Below are positions 8,296 through 17,060 of a DNA stretch of 40,069 bases, piece after piece (positions within the stretch are counted from its first letter, which is position 1; each line of letters starts with the position of its first letter). The notes below the pieces were generated by a model. The model did no database searches and was not told the origin of the DNA. It worked only from the letters and a program-made list of their open reading frames with translations. Made by a program: the position numbers and the translations under genes. This stretch comes from a virus. The DNA is taken from IMG/VR virus record IMGVR_UViG_3300039206_000080, positions 1 to 40,069 of that record; one strand, 5' to 3'.

Positions 8296-9749
8296 TACAC
8301 CCTCCCTGCGTAAATCCATCTTACGATTTGCGATCCTGACCCAGATATAGCGTAAAACAATGGCGTCGAGTCCACTTCAAATGTAATGAAGTCGCCAGCT
8401 TGCAGCGCGCCGGGCGCATTACCACTTGTTACGGAGGCATTAAATCCAAAATAAACAACCTTGGTATTGTCTGGATCGGCTTGAATTGTTATGGTTCTAG
8501 TGCCTGCTGGTGGCGCGCTAGCTATTTGAGTAGCTGAGCCACTGCCGACGCTTGTGGCATTGCCAGATAGCGCATTTAGAGATTCTATCGGAGTCTCTGC
8601 TTCATGCTCATAGATAGACACGCGCTTGCCACCTTGCGGGCCTCGCGTGATATTGCCGTAATCTCCTGAATCGTTTATTGCAAACTCAATATTGCGCCCT
8701 AATGCCGCGCTTTGCGTCGGGTCAATGTCGTTTTCTATGCTTGTCGTGGTCGGCTCAGTGACGCCGTTTTTAAGCTCCAATGACAGGAAAAAACTGCCCT
8801 GCGGAATACCACCGTTAGTATAGGTTATGCGGAATCCGTCCAATGATGGCGCGAACCTTTTCACTAAAAACCCAGAGCTTACCGCGTCGGCACCGAAAGT
8901 GAATTTAGGGCCAGGGTAATACACCGGCACAGCCGCCCCAGCGTCGGGAGTGAACTCGACAACGATACCGTCTTGCAGGCTCACTTGGTCAGTCGCAATA
9001 TACAGTTCTATCGCTTTCCATCCGTCAGTGTCAAACGGGCCTATAGTTGTAGACCCAGACGCAATTAACGGGGTGGTTACATGGGCGACATTGCCATCCG
9101 CTGGACGGTTGACATAATCGCCGTCGGGCTGCTGCTCTTTCGCGACGGCCTGAACTAGCGCCGCCTGTGAGAAATCTGTAGGACTTACTGACAACGGGAA
9201 AACTGACAGCTTATCAGAGCTGCCATAGGAGGCCTTGATAGCGGCATAACAGCCGCTAACCGGCGAGCCTGTGTTGTTCTGCCACCGGATGCGCAAGTAG
9301 CGTTGACGCACAATAACGTTGAATAGCTGGAACGTAGTATTAATTACAGTGCTTGATGTGACAGTAAACTCAGATAGCGCCGCGTCGTTCGCTGTTTCAA
9401 TAACTTGAGTCAGCCCAGCAGCACCCGCGCCAAATTCGCCCTGCCACTTGTCCACTGACTCCATATCTAAGATGGGGCTAACAATCTCAGCGCCGTCGGC
9501 AAGTGTGGCCTCGTATTGGCTGAACAGGTAATCGGAGGCAACATTAGCCGCCACCGTACCGCCAACCGTTACAGGCACAGGCGATGCCCTTAACTCCGCA
9601 TCAGTCAGTGCGTCTGTCTGCGTGTTGGCGACATACTGCGCCTCAGTAAGCCAGTCACCCGTTACCGGCAATTCATCCGTGGGCGATACCGGCACGACAG
9701 CAACGCCGTTGTCAAAATAAACCTGATGAACTAACTTACTAACTGGCAT
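8295..9749 (-). CDS. Putative large tail protein (beta-sandwich modules)
   Basis: The protein has 484 residues. The N-terminus (about 1-65) holds LPVTGDWLTEAQ and LTDAELRASPVPV, a segment seen at the start of many phage tail and receptor-associated proteins. At least two beta-sandwich-like regions follow (about 85-170 and 205-320). The final module (about 400-484) contains TRTITIQADPDNTKVVYFGF and ends in IYAGRV, a plan shared with small phage surface proteins. In P22 this position is taken by the tail needle gene, but no long coiled coil is visible here, so it is not a gp26 homologue. It may be an appendage around the tail hub. Confidence 0.72.
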   Translation of the reverse strand: MPVSKLVHQVYFDNGVAVVPVSPTDELPVTGDWLTEAQYVANTQTDALTDAELRASPVPVTVGGTVAANVASDYLFSQYEATLADGAEIVSPILDMESVDKWQGEFGAGAAGLTQVIETANDAALSEFTVTSSTVINTTFQLFNVIVRQRYLRIRWQNNTGSPVSGCYAAIKASYGSSDKLSVFPLSVSPTDFSQAALVQAVAKEQQPDGDYVNRPADGNVAHVTTPLIASGSTTIGPFDTDGWKAIELYIATDQVSLQDGIVVEFTPDAGAAVPVYYPGPKFTFGADAVSSGFLVKRFAPSLDGFRITYTNGGIPQGSFFLSLELKNGVTEPTTTSIENDIDPTQSAALGRNIEFAINDSGDYGNITRGPQGGKRVSIYEHEAETPIESLNALSGNATSVGSGSATQIASAPPAGTRTITIQADPDNTKVVYFGFNASVTSGNAPGALQAGDFITFEVDSTPLFYAISGSGSQIVRWIYAGRV

Positions 9750-9751
9750 GA

Positions 9752-10057
9752 TTAAGGCTCATAAACGTAATCCTCATAGACGCCACTTGTACGGCGTGTC
9801 CGTATGGTTGATAGTATATCAGGATTCGCCTCTATCGGCAGCGTTGGGGGGTCGTCGTCCGTCTCAACCATAAAGAACTGGGTATCCACTATCGCGTTTT
9901 GCAGCTCATTAATTGCCGTGGCAAAGTCGATAAGGTCGCTGAGGATGTTCAAATAGTCCTCAACCATCGAATCAGGCCAGCCGGTGAGGTCTTTAATCTC
10001 AGCCGCTGACAGTATCAGCCGTAGCTCTGTGGCGCTTACCGGCGTAAACTCAGCCAT
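9752..10057 (-). CDS. Small tail-block protein, unknown
   Basis: This 101-residue acidic protein is mainly alpha-helical over residues 5-65 (SATELRLILSAAEIKDLTGW, EDYLNILSDLIDFATAINEL) and ends in EDYVYEP. It overlaps the gp10-like gene by eight bases and is followed after two bases by the large tail gene. I recognise no family. A short helical protein directly after gp10 could be a joining component. Confidence 0.65.
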   Translation of the reverse strand: MAEFTPVSATELRLILSAAEIKDLTGWPDSMVEDYLNILSDLIDFATAINELQNAIVDTQFFMVETDDDPPTLPIEANPDILSTIRTRRTSGVYEDYVYEP

Positions 10058-11456
10058 AGGTAACCACTCCCTTGCTAAACGCCATGCGTGAACGTGACGC
10101 GCCTCTTAATTTAAATCCCACCCAGTTTGATACATTACCAAGGCGCCGCACCACGTACCGCTCGCCGTACTGCGCAGGCTCTCCATACAGCTCCGTCCAT
10201 TCGCGCCCGTAGGTGATGCCGTTGTACGTCATCGACATAAACACGGTAGCGTCTTGATAGGTGGTAAAGCCAGGTATTCCCTGGACCTCTATCTCGTCAA
10301 TACTGGCTTGCTCAAGATAGATAAAAGGCGTATATAGCAACCACTCAACAATGTCGCCGTACTGTGTTGATAGCTCGCTATTAATGCCACCTATGCGGCT
10401 GTCGCGCTTGTCGCCAAATATCCAGCGGTTAGCTGTAGCGTCGAATACACCGTTGCGAGCGCGCCAAGTGCCTGAGCCGTTAACGTCTGACTGTAGTATT
10501 GTCCAAGCGTTATCAATGCCAACCGCCGCCGCAATAGTTTGGTTAAACATTAGCGTGTCGTTTGGCAGGTTAATAATCACGAAGGTATAGCCGTCATGCT
10601 CATACGATTCAATGTTTGAGTCGCTAAGTTCCGCTTCTGAATACTGCGCTATGATCTTGTCCACCTCCCGTGTGCCAAGCTTCTGCGCGCCACCAACACC
10701 AATCATGTGCAGCGATACAGCGTCTTCTTTGCGGCCACCAAGGATGTACATCTTCCCGCCGACTTCCGCCTTGCAGTGAGTGCCAACAATGCCGATTTTC
10801 ATTGAGCGAGACGGCACCCGCTGAAATGCAAAGTTATCCGTGGCCACGTTAATGAAATACTCAATAGAGTACCGACCGAACACCATAACCTTGTTATCGT
10901 CGGTCTTAGATACGCCGTAGGTGTAGTCGGGGATAAACTCCGCCGTTGCAAACTTTAGCGGGTCTATACTTGATTCGTCGGTAATGTCGGTGTGATAAAT
11001 GAACTCGCCATCAGTGAAAAAGTAATAGTTATCGACCCATACAACGTCAATAGGGCTGCCCACGTCTGAATCAGTGACCTCCCTAAAACCTGTAGTGGCA
11101 TCGTAAAGGTAGTATTTGCCACCCGCCACCACTGCTTGCGTGTTGAATGAGCTAGCAAACGATACTTGCTCAGTGCCGTCAACAGCGCCAAGCTGTGTAA
11201 CTGTGGAGCCGTCAACCTTGATTAGCTGGTCGCCCGACACTCTAAAGTGTGTGTCTTGCTTGTCATTCCAGTACCCGCCACGGTCGACACCAACACCCGT
11301 AGCAGTCTGTTCAAGGCCAGGCATTTGTAGCATATATCCCTCAACCCCAAGAATGGGGCGAGATACGGCATACATGTTCTGGGGAAGTGCGTCGCGGTAG
11401 TCTGTTTCGCTACCGACCTTATCGCCCTTAATAAAGGTCAATACTGATTCGGGCAT
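10050..11456 (-). CDS. Head-completion / packaged DNA stabilization protein, P22 gp10-like
   Basis: The 468 residues match P22 gp10 (472 residues) in length and block order: an N-terminal KGDKVGSETDYRDALPQNM, the SIEYF block (about 202-206), the GI-x-GT-x-CK block (about 226-233), the EKI/DKIIAQYS block, and a C-terminal QYGDIVEWLLYTP plus GITYGREWTE. gp10 sits below gp4 in the portal-tail complex and keeps packaged DNA inside the head. The gene overlaps the gp4-like gene at TAATG. Confidence 0.92.
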   Translation of the reverse strand: MPESVLTFIKGDKVGSETDYRDALPQNMYAVSRPILGVEGYMLQMPGLEQTATGVGVDRGGYWNDKQDTHFRVSGDQLIKVDGSTVTQLGAVDGTEQVSFASSFNTQAVVAGGKYYLYDATTGFREVTDSDVGSPIDVVWVDNYYFFTDGEFIYHTDITDESSIDPLKFATAEFIPDYTYGVSKTDDNKVMVFGRYSIEYFINVATDNFAFQRVPSRSMKIGIVGTHCKAEVGGKMYILGGRKEDAVSLHMIGVGGAQKLGTREVDKIIAQYSEAELSDSNIESYEHDGYTFVIINLPNDTLMFNQTIAAAVGIDNAWTILQSDVNGSGTWRARNGVFDATANRWIFGDKRDSRIGGINSELSTQYGDIVEWLLYTPFIYLEQASIDEIEVQGIPGFTTYQDATVFMSMTYNGITYGREWTELYGEPAQYGERYVVRRLGNVSNWVGFKLRGASRSRMAFSKGVVTYG

Positions 11457-12238
11457 TATGCGGCCCCTGTGGGTGATACCTGAATGAATCTGCGGCGAGT
11501 TTCCACCCGTCCGGCGTCAGTTGTTGCAACGATGGTGATTTGGTACACCGTGTTACTGAGGTTTTCGGAAGCCGTACCCGCTTGAATGCGGTAGCTAATA
11601 TCGGGGCTTACTAGTGAGTCACTAACAACAGTTAAGCCGCTATCGACCACAATAGAGTAACTAGCGATAACCTCGCCATCGTTTAGGTATGAGTCGTAAT
11701 GCTCAACGTAGTCGCGCACATCGCCAACAAACATTGAATCTGACGTGCTAGCGTTGGGAGGATTGCCGCCTGTACGGTAGAACCTAGCCCACCGTGAATA
11801 CTGGTAGCTGTTACCTGAGCCGATAGGCTGGCGTGACGGGTAGTCAACATGGCGCATACGCTGAGCAGCTAACCGGCCAATCATATTGGACAAGCTTTGT
11901 GACGCCCCTAGCTCTAGCGCGGGAGGTATCTGCTTATTAAAGTCTGGGATTAACCGAACGGCCAAATTAGTCTCAAACGCGTTGCGATAACCGCGAATCA
12001 ATCCGCTAGGACTGTTCGGATCTGGCTCGTCTTCAAAGAAATAACCAGCGTCATCACTGGTCGTGCCCCACTCAGCCGCCATATTCTCAAGGCGACACAA
12101 TGCCAGTTCCAAGTCTTCCGGAGTAGGCGAGCGGGTAATGCCTGATATGCGTAGCTGAGAGTACGCACCCACAATAATATCTATCTTGTAGGTAATGCCG
12201 CCAGTTGCTGCCACGCTATATAGGCTAGTGTTAGTCAT
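11456..12238 (-). CDS. Head-tail adaptor, P22 gp4-like, with extra fibre-adaptor domain
   Basis: Residues about 20-155 correspond to the P22 gp4 adaptor (166 residues): a PxxxDLELAL helix, LENMAAEWG, acidic FFEDEPD and the near-identical YPSRQPIGSGNS. gp4 binds the portal after packaging. Unlike P22 gp4, the protein continues to 260 residues. Residues about 170-260 (DVRDYVEHYDSYLNDGEVI, IVVDSGLTVV, YQITIVATTDAGRVETRR) match the small beta-sandwich domain of phage fibre-tail adaptor proteins. The fusion probably gives an extra docking surface for tail parts. It overlaps the 79-residue gene by eight bases. Confidence 0.85.
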   Translation of the reverse strand: MTNTSLYSVAATGGITYKIDIIVGAYSQLRISGITRSPTPEDLELALCRLENMAAEWGTTSDDAGYFFEDEPDPNSPSGLIRGYRNAFETNLAVRLIPDFNKQIPPALELGASQSLSNMIGRLAAQRMRHVDYPSRQPIGSGNSYQYSRWARFYRTGGNPPNASTSDSMFVGDVRDYVEHYDSYLNDGEVIASYSIVVDSGLTVVSDSLVSPDISYRIQAGTASENLSNTVYQITIVATTDAGRVETRRRFIQVSPTGAA

Positions 12239-12470
12239 TCGCTTCTTCCAATTCGGCCATTAATGTTGCAAAGGCTTTCTTGTGGTGGGGCTTCTTGCCG
12301 AACTTCTCTTCGTACAATTCGCGGGCCGCTTCAAGCTCTGCGTAAGACTCTGACTCAACAGGTGCAGCAACCGGCGTTAATTCTGTGGTGTAACCGTTTT
12401 GAATGTGTGCATAAACGCGTAGCGGGTCAACCCTATGCTCTACGCCGTCTTTATATAATATTGTAGTCAT
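12231..12470 (-). CDS. Small protein between coat and gp4, unknown
   Basis: This 79-residue protein has an N-terminal beta-like part (ILYKDGVEHRVDPLRVYAHIQNGY) and an acidic helical C-terminus (about 42-79). Its layout, with a modified-residue-style start and then a charged helix, resembles short proteins found after coat genes in several podoviruses, but no family can be named. AGAGGT precedes the ATG at 6-nt spacing. Confidence 0.72.
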   Translation of the reverse strand: MTTILYKDGVEHRVDPLRVYAHIQNGYTTELTPVAAPVESESYAELEAARELYEEKFGKKPHHKKAFATLMAELEEAND

Positions 12471-12488
12471 GCAAACCTCTAAGGAATA

Positions 12489-12506
12489 AGGGGGCCGAAG
12501 CCCCCT
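12489..12506 (-). terminator. UUCG-capped hairpin after the coat gene
   Basis: On the minus strand AGGGGGC-TTCG-GCCCCCT forms a 7-bp, very stable stem just after the coat stop codon. It is followed by TTATTCC rather than a long T-run. It is therefore best read as a partial terminator or mRNA-end stabiliser that leaves more coat message than downstream tail message. Confidence 0.6.
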
Positions 12507-12510
12507 AAGA

Positions 12511-13785
12511 TTAGAACGTTACTGCAACACCTGCGCGGCTTGGGTCACGTACTGTGATACCGTACCAAGTGAATAAACGGTAGCGGAAATTCATAGTCGC
12601 GATGTTGCCATCGTAAACCATGTACATCTCTTGGCCGTTCTTCATAGTGCTAGACAGAACTTTCATGCCGTTGAACTCTTTGAACAAGTTCGCGGGAATG
12701 GTGCCGCCGATAACCTCGATTGCGTCTTTATCCCAGAACAGGTTGGTTTTGTTAGACGCGTCAATGTTCACACGGTCAACAGTCGCTAAGTTCAAGATCA
12801 AGGTGTCAACGTTGGCATAGGCCAGTTCTGAGGCAGACAGCGAGCCGTCATCCAAAGCGATAGGCTTAGGATAAACAGTAATGCTAGTGCCGTCGGGCTT
12901 AGCAACGATGGTGAAAGTCATAGCCTGACCTGAATCAGTCTTGTCATCCACACCCAAAGCTTTAACGGTAGTGCCGCCATTGCTGAAGGTTACCTTGTCG
13001 CCAATGTTGTACGAAGCAGATGCCGCAACAGGGATGGTTGCAGTACGGTAGTCAACGTTGGTTACAACGCCGGTTGCCGATACTGAGCCGCCCTCTGGTG
13101 CAAACGACTGGTTGCCAGTTACGGTAGTAGCTGGGTTTGCGCCGCCTGCTAGACTAGGCAAGAATGAGCCAGTAAAAACGTCGAATTCAGCAACGTTGTT
13201 ACCGATCTGGCCGCTCTTCCAGGTGTCTTCTGGGCGACCCTGCACGGTCTGACGGCCTGCTAAGTCACTAGAGAAGGTCAGCGTGTCGCGGTCATTCAAC
13301 AGCAAGTAGCGGTCTGTTTTCTTGCCTTGACGCTCATTCATGATCGCTTGGCAGTTGGCCGCAAAGGTGTAACCGCTTGTCGCGTTAGAGCGCAAGAACA
13401 TAGAACCCTGCTGAGCAATCGCGTTGGCGATGTTCTTGTTCAGGGTAGATGCCTGCTTACGGCCTGATGCAATACCGCGCTTCATCCAGAATTGCGTATC
13501 GCGTAAGTCATCAGCACGCTGCTCAACCAAATCGTTTTCTGGCGTGCCAAGCACAGACGGGTAAGTCTGCTCGATAGGCGTGCCAGCGGTTGCTGCTGAC
13601 AAATCCCAGCCGCTAATGGTTGGGGCTTGTTGCTCGACTGAACGCCACACGAAGTTGCCAGCGTTCTGCATCATGCCCGCGTCGGGCTTGACGAAATCGA
13701 CTTTATCCAAGAGCATATCTTGGGTTTCGTATGTCTCTAGAGCATTCTCAAAGAGAACCTCTACAATCTTACCTGTAGTCGCCAT
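12511..13785 (-). CDS. Major capsid (coat) protein, P22 gp5-like
   Basis: The 424 residues match P22 gp5 (430 residues). Conserved blocks are VEQQAPTISGWDLS (about 50-63), the RADDLRD block (about 90), the NYD/NVDYRTATIPV insertion region (about 235-250), PKPIALDDGSLSASELAYANV (split over about 305-325), NLFWDKDAIEVI and IPAN, and the C-terminal FTWYGITVRDPSRAGVAV. This is the HK97 fold with the telokin-like I-domain of P22 coats. It forms the procapsid with the scaffold encoded immediately upstream. Confidence 0.95.
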   Translation of the reverse strand: MATTGKIVEVLFENALETYETQDMLLDKVDFVKPDAGMMQNAGNFVWRSVEQQAPTISGWDLSAATAGTPIEQTYPSVLGTPENDLVEQRADDLRDTQFWMKRGIASGRKQASTLNKNIANAIAQQGSMFLRSNATSGYTFAANCQAIMNERQGKKTDRYLLLNDRDTLTFSSDLAGRQTVQGRPEDTWKSGQIGNNVAEFDVFTGSFLPSLAGGANPATTVTGNQSFAPEGGSVSATGVVTNVDYRTATIPVAASASYNIGDKVTFSNGGTTVKALGVDDKTDSGQAMTFTIVAKPDGTSITVYPKPIALDDGSLSASELAYANVDTLILNLATVDRVNIDASNKTNLFWDKDAIEVIGGTIPANLFKEFNGMKVLSSTMKNGQEMYMVYDGNIATMNFRYRLFTWYGITVRDPSRAGVAVTF

Positions 13786-13803
13786 AATTAAATTACCTGT
13801 GGT

Positions 13804-14805
13804 TTACCATTCTGAAACATCAATACCGTTCCGCTTGGCTTCGCGACGGAGGTCAAAACGCTTCTGCATATCGGTAGTAGACTGATACTGCTTTTTAAGC
13901 TTGCTGCCGCCTGTGCTAACTGCGTCGCCACCTTCAGCGCGTGCTGCGGGTTTCGGTGCCTTGGTTACTTTTTTCTGCGGCGAAGCTACACGCCCTTTCA
14001 ACTCTCCCAAGTAAGTCGCCGCTTCAATGCCTGAAGGGTCTGTGGCTAACTTGCCCTTGAAAATATCAAGTTCGCGAGTGTTGCGGCCAAGGTAGTACAT
14101 CACCTTTTCCGAACCATCGCCAAGGCGGGAAATAAACGCGTCTGTGATATCGTCGCCTTTGTCGGGGAAGGCTGAGTCAATCGCCTGCCTTACCGCCAAG
14201 TCTGCGCGCTGATACACTTCTGCGCTGATACCCGTCTCTTTCGCTAACTTCGCCGCTCTTTCGTAGTGGCCGTCAACCGCGCTAGCTTGGGCCTGTTGAG
14301 CCTTTGCCTGTCGGTCTGATACTTGGCTAGTGCTTTGTACCGCTTGCACTTGTCCTTGTATCCACGCTTGCATAGCCTTTGCGTATTGTGCTTCGTCGTA
14401 GTCCACAGATTCCAGCGTAGGCATAATCGCCGTTTGCGGCTTAGCCGCTGCTGTACTGCCACCATTCTTTAAAGCTTCAATCTCCGCTTTAAGCTGTGCT
14501 AACTCGTCGTTATGCTGCCGTTCTAGCTTGGCTCTTAGCTTGCGTTTTGCCGCTGCTATATCACCATCACCGAACTTCGCATCACCACTACTATCGGATG
14601 CCTGTTCATCCTCTTCAATCTGCCAAGGTTCTGCTTCTGGTTCGTCGGCCTCTTCACCGTCTGATTCCGCAATCTCTGGTGATTCTTCCGCTTCCTCTTC
14701 TGCCGCCTCGTCTTCCGCTTCTTCTAGCTCCGGTTCGGTAGCCTTTGCCGCCTCTGCTTCTTCCGCTGCGTTTTCTGCCTTCAGCTCTTCCAGGGTTTTA
14801 GCCAT
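13804..14805 (-). CDS. Scaffolding protein, P22 gp8-like
   Basis: The protein has 333 residues against 303 in P22. The first 75 residues are very acidic, with Glu/Ala runs. A helical, Gln/Ala-rich middle follows (about 85-170). The C-terminal end is basic (KKVTKAPKPAARAEGG, KLKKQYQSTTDMQKRFDLRREAKRNGIDVSEW), where P22 gp8 has its coat-binding helix-turn-helix. Position between portal and coat agrees. It directs procapsid assembly and leaves before DNA packaging. Confidence 0.88.
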   Translation of the reverse strand: MAKTLEELKAENAAEEAEAAKATEPELEEAEDEAAEEEAEESPEIAESDGEEADEPEAEPWQIEEDEQASDSSGDAKFGDGDIAAAKRKLRAKLERQHNDELAQLKAEIEALKNGGSTAAAKPQTAIMPTLESVDYDEAQYAKAMQAWIQGQVQAVQSTSQVSDRQAKAQQAQASAVDGHYERAAKLAKETGISAEVYQRADLAVRQAIDSAFPDKGDDITDAFISRLGDGSEKVMYYLGRNTRELDIFKGKLATDPSGIEAATYLGELKGRVASPQKKVTKAPKPAARAEGGDAVSTGGSKLKKQYQSTTDMQKRFDLRREAKRNGIDVSEW

Positions 14806-14895
14806 CTGTTTTGTAACCTCGTCGATGTAGAACGATAAACCTTACAAGTCAGTGTAAGTGCTGTTGCGTTTAACCTGTTCGCCTCAGTAGTCCGT

Positions 14896-14924
14896 AGTAT
14901 AGCTTAAAACTATCGGAATAAAAA
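14896..14924 (-). promoter_or_regulatory. Weak promoter candidate before scaffold-coat genes
   Basis: In the 125-base gap between portal and scaffold, TATACT (14901-14896, one mismatch to TATAAT) lies 17 bases after TTTTTA (14924-14919), which matches the -35 consensus poorly (3 of 6). A 6-bp hairpin, CTTACA/TGTAAG, lies further along the leader. The largest gap in the head operon, placed before the most abundant protein, is a sensible place for an extra promoter. Confidence 0.28.
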
Positions 14925-14930
14925 TACTTG

Positions 14931-17057
14931 TTAAAATTGGCTATTAACACTCGCCCGCAATTGGTTCGCCTTGCCTTGCTGAATCTTAATAGCCGCGTCC
15001 ACCTGAGTGTTAAACGTATTGGCGGCGCGGTTATCTATCTCAGCTTGGGCCTTAGCAGCGTTAATTTGGGCTGTCATGCGCCCAGTCTCAGCCTCAAAGC
15101 CTTTGATTTGCGTGTTAGACACATCATTCTGCGCATCAACCGCATCTTTCTGCATTTGCCGCTGCTCGCGAGCTAGTGCCGCCTGACCTTTCATTAGTTC
15201 TGCCTGTCCAATAAGCATTTCAGCGCTTGGCTCTTGGGCTTGCTGCTGCGCCTGCTCTAGCATTGCTTTGTCTTCGTCAGACTCCGGCTCTTTGTACCCC
15301 TGTATAATCAGTTGCTTACGGGCATACTTGCGCACTGCGTCCATGTTCACGCCGTCCACGTCTTCCAATAAGGTAAGGCGCATAATGTTTTTAAGCGGGT
15401 CGCCGTCTGGAATCGTTTCCATAATTTCAAGCAACCGTTCACGCGTCTGCTCTTTCTGGCTGGCGTATGACTGACCTATCTCTGCGTAAACGTCAAATTC
15501 CATATTGGTGAGGTCGTTAAGCACAACCGGCTCGCCCGTCTCAGCGTCAACAGTAAGGCGCATCATCTGTACGGTTTTGCGCGTACCGTCAGGCATCTCG
15601 ATGTTCATGGTCTTAGGCGCGTCATGTACCACTGTTGCCATGCTTGCGTAAATCTCGGCGTCACGGCGCTTGGCAAACTTAAAGTTATGCTGATAGATAT
15701 AGCTCTGCTTATCCATCTGGTTTTGCAGGGCGATAACAGCTTTACCACTGAGGTCTGGGTCTGCGATGTTCTGGGGCAGCCCTGGGTTTGCTACGTCCTC
15801 AACGGCTTGACGGGTTAGCTCAATGCCAACCATGAGCGCATTAGGGATAGTGACCTCTGGCATCTGAGCAACAGGGCCGATAGGTAGCGCCTCGCCGTTC
15901 TTAGTGGTGCGGTTCTGTAGAGCATACGGGTAGTTATTATCCGCGCCACTCTCGTCATACATGAACTCAAACCCAGATAGCTGTTCTGGGAGGAATATCG
16001 GTTTAGGCCGTGGCGAACGGCTTACAATGTCGGCAAGGTAGGACATTTGGAAGTTGCGCAGGCGCTGCGGGTCTTTAGCAAGCCTTACAATGCCCTCGTA
16101 ATGCTCCGCGCCATCAACGATAGCGCGCTCACCGTAACAAGGAACAACGGGTATAAACTCGCCCGCAATAACCTCGCCATCTTCGCCGTTCAGTATCTCC
16201 TTGCCATCAGCGATATACTTCCGCACTTCCCAGCGCTGAATCTCTTTCTCTGACTCTACCGTGTAGCCGCTGTCGATAAGGTCGTCCATTACCTCTTCGA
16301 GCGAGGACTCACGCAACATCAGCGTCTCACCGAACGGGTCAGTAAGGGTTAGCACCTTGTCACGTACCTTTTTACGCACGTAAATGGTAGCCACGTAGAC
16401 CACATCATTAGTCTGTCGCCAAACCAATGCGCCGGAGTCTTCAGGGTTTGCGAAGCTGGTCGGGTTGCAGTCGTCTTCGTCGTATTCGTCGGTATCGTTA
16501 ATCTCTGCAAGCAGCGCCTTATAACCATCTTTGGAATAGGCGCGAAGAATGGTGCAGCGCTTAGCGTCTGACTTATCTAGCTGCTTAGCGTTAGCGTCCC
16601 AAAATACGCAGTTGTTGGCCTCTGGGATAAATGACCGGCGAATGACTTGGTTTAGGTCGCCTATCTGGTTGGTTGCGTACTTGGTGTACAGCTCCCATGC
16701 GCCAACGCCACAAACTACAGCGTCTTGGGTTGCGTAGTCATAAGCGTACTGACTACCAAGCAAACGGTCGTCAGCCCTGTATAGGCCATCCATTAACTCA
16801 GCGTCGTCGGTGCGGGCATCGTCTCGCGGCTTGAAGTCGGGCTGAACCGGATTGGCTCGCAAATCGCCCATGATCTGACGGCCTGCCTTTCGCAGAATAT
16901 CGAACTGGCCCCGATACTGTAGCGGTATATCCGCAACTAGCTGGTCATCCCACTGCGTGACCCAATAGAAGAAAAGGTCATCAGCCGCCTTTTCTCTTGA
17001 ATCTTGGTTGGCCGTGAAGTCTCGGTCAAAAAACTTCTGTAATTTTTTTACTTCCAT
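14931..17057 (-). CDS. Portal protein, P22 gp1-like
   Basis: This 708-residue protein compares with 725 in P22 gp1. The N-terminus has the conserved YWVTQWDDQL, YRGQFDILRKAGRQIMGDLRANPVQPDFKP region (about residues 32-80), followed by a clip/stem/wing core with PVVPCYGERA (about 288-297). From about 600 the sequence becomes a long Ala/Gln-rich helix, which fits the P22 barrel. The dodecamer forms the DNA entry and exit channel. The ATG is one base after the region of the TerL stop (TAAGCAATG). Confidence 0.94.
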   Translation of the reverse strand: MEVKKLQKFFDRDFTANQDSREKAADDLFFYWVTQWDDQLVADIPLQYRGQFDILRKAGRQIMGDLRANPVQPDFKPRDDARTDDAELMDGLYRADDRLLGSQYAYDYATQDAVVCGVGAWELYTKYATNQIGDLNQVIRRSFIPEANNCVFWDANAKQLDKSDAKRCTILRAYSKDGYKALLAEINDTDEYDEDDCNPTSFANPEDSGALVWRQTNDVVYVATIYVRKKVRDKVLTLTDPFGETLMLRESSLEEVMDDLIDSGYTVESEKEIQRWEVRKYIADGKEILNGEDGEVIAGEFIPVVPCYGERAIVDGAEHYEGIVRLAKDPQRLRNFQMSYLADIVSRSPRPKPIFLPEQLSGFEFMYDESGADNNYPYALQNRTTKNGEALPIGPVAQMPEVTIPNALMVGIELTRQAVEDVANPGLPQNIADPDLSGKAVIALQNQMDKQSYIYQHNFKFAKRRDAEIYASMATVVHDAPKTMNIEMPDGTRKTVQMMRLTVDAETGEPVVLNDLTNMEFDVYAEIGQSYASQKEQTRERLLEIMETIPDGDPLKNIMRLTLLEDVDGVNMDAVRKYARKQLIIQGYKEPESDEDKAMLEQAQQQAQEPSAEMLIGQAELMKGQAALAREQRQMQKDAVDAQNDVSNTQIKGFEAETGRMTAQINAAKAQAEIDNRAANTFNTQVDAAIKIQQGKANQLRASVNSQF

Positions 17058-17060
17058 TGC

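Noticed and set aside
8295-9749. P22 gp26 tail needle
   Set aside because: There is no long coiled coil, and the protein is twice the needle length and beta-rich.
14528-14830. Ser/Ala-rich plus-strand frame
   Set aside because: It is the antisense of the Glu/Ala-rich scaffold N-terminus.
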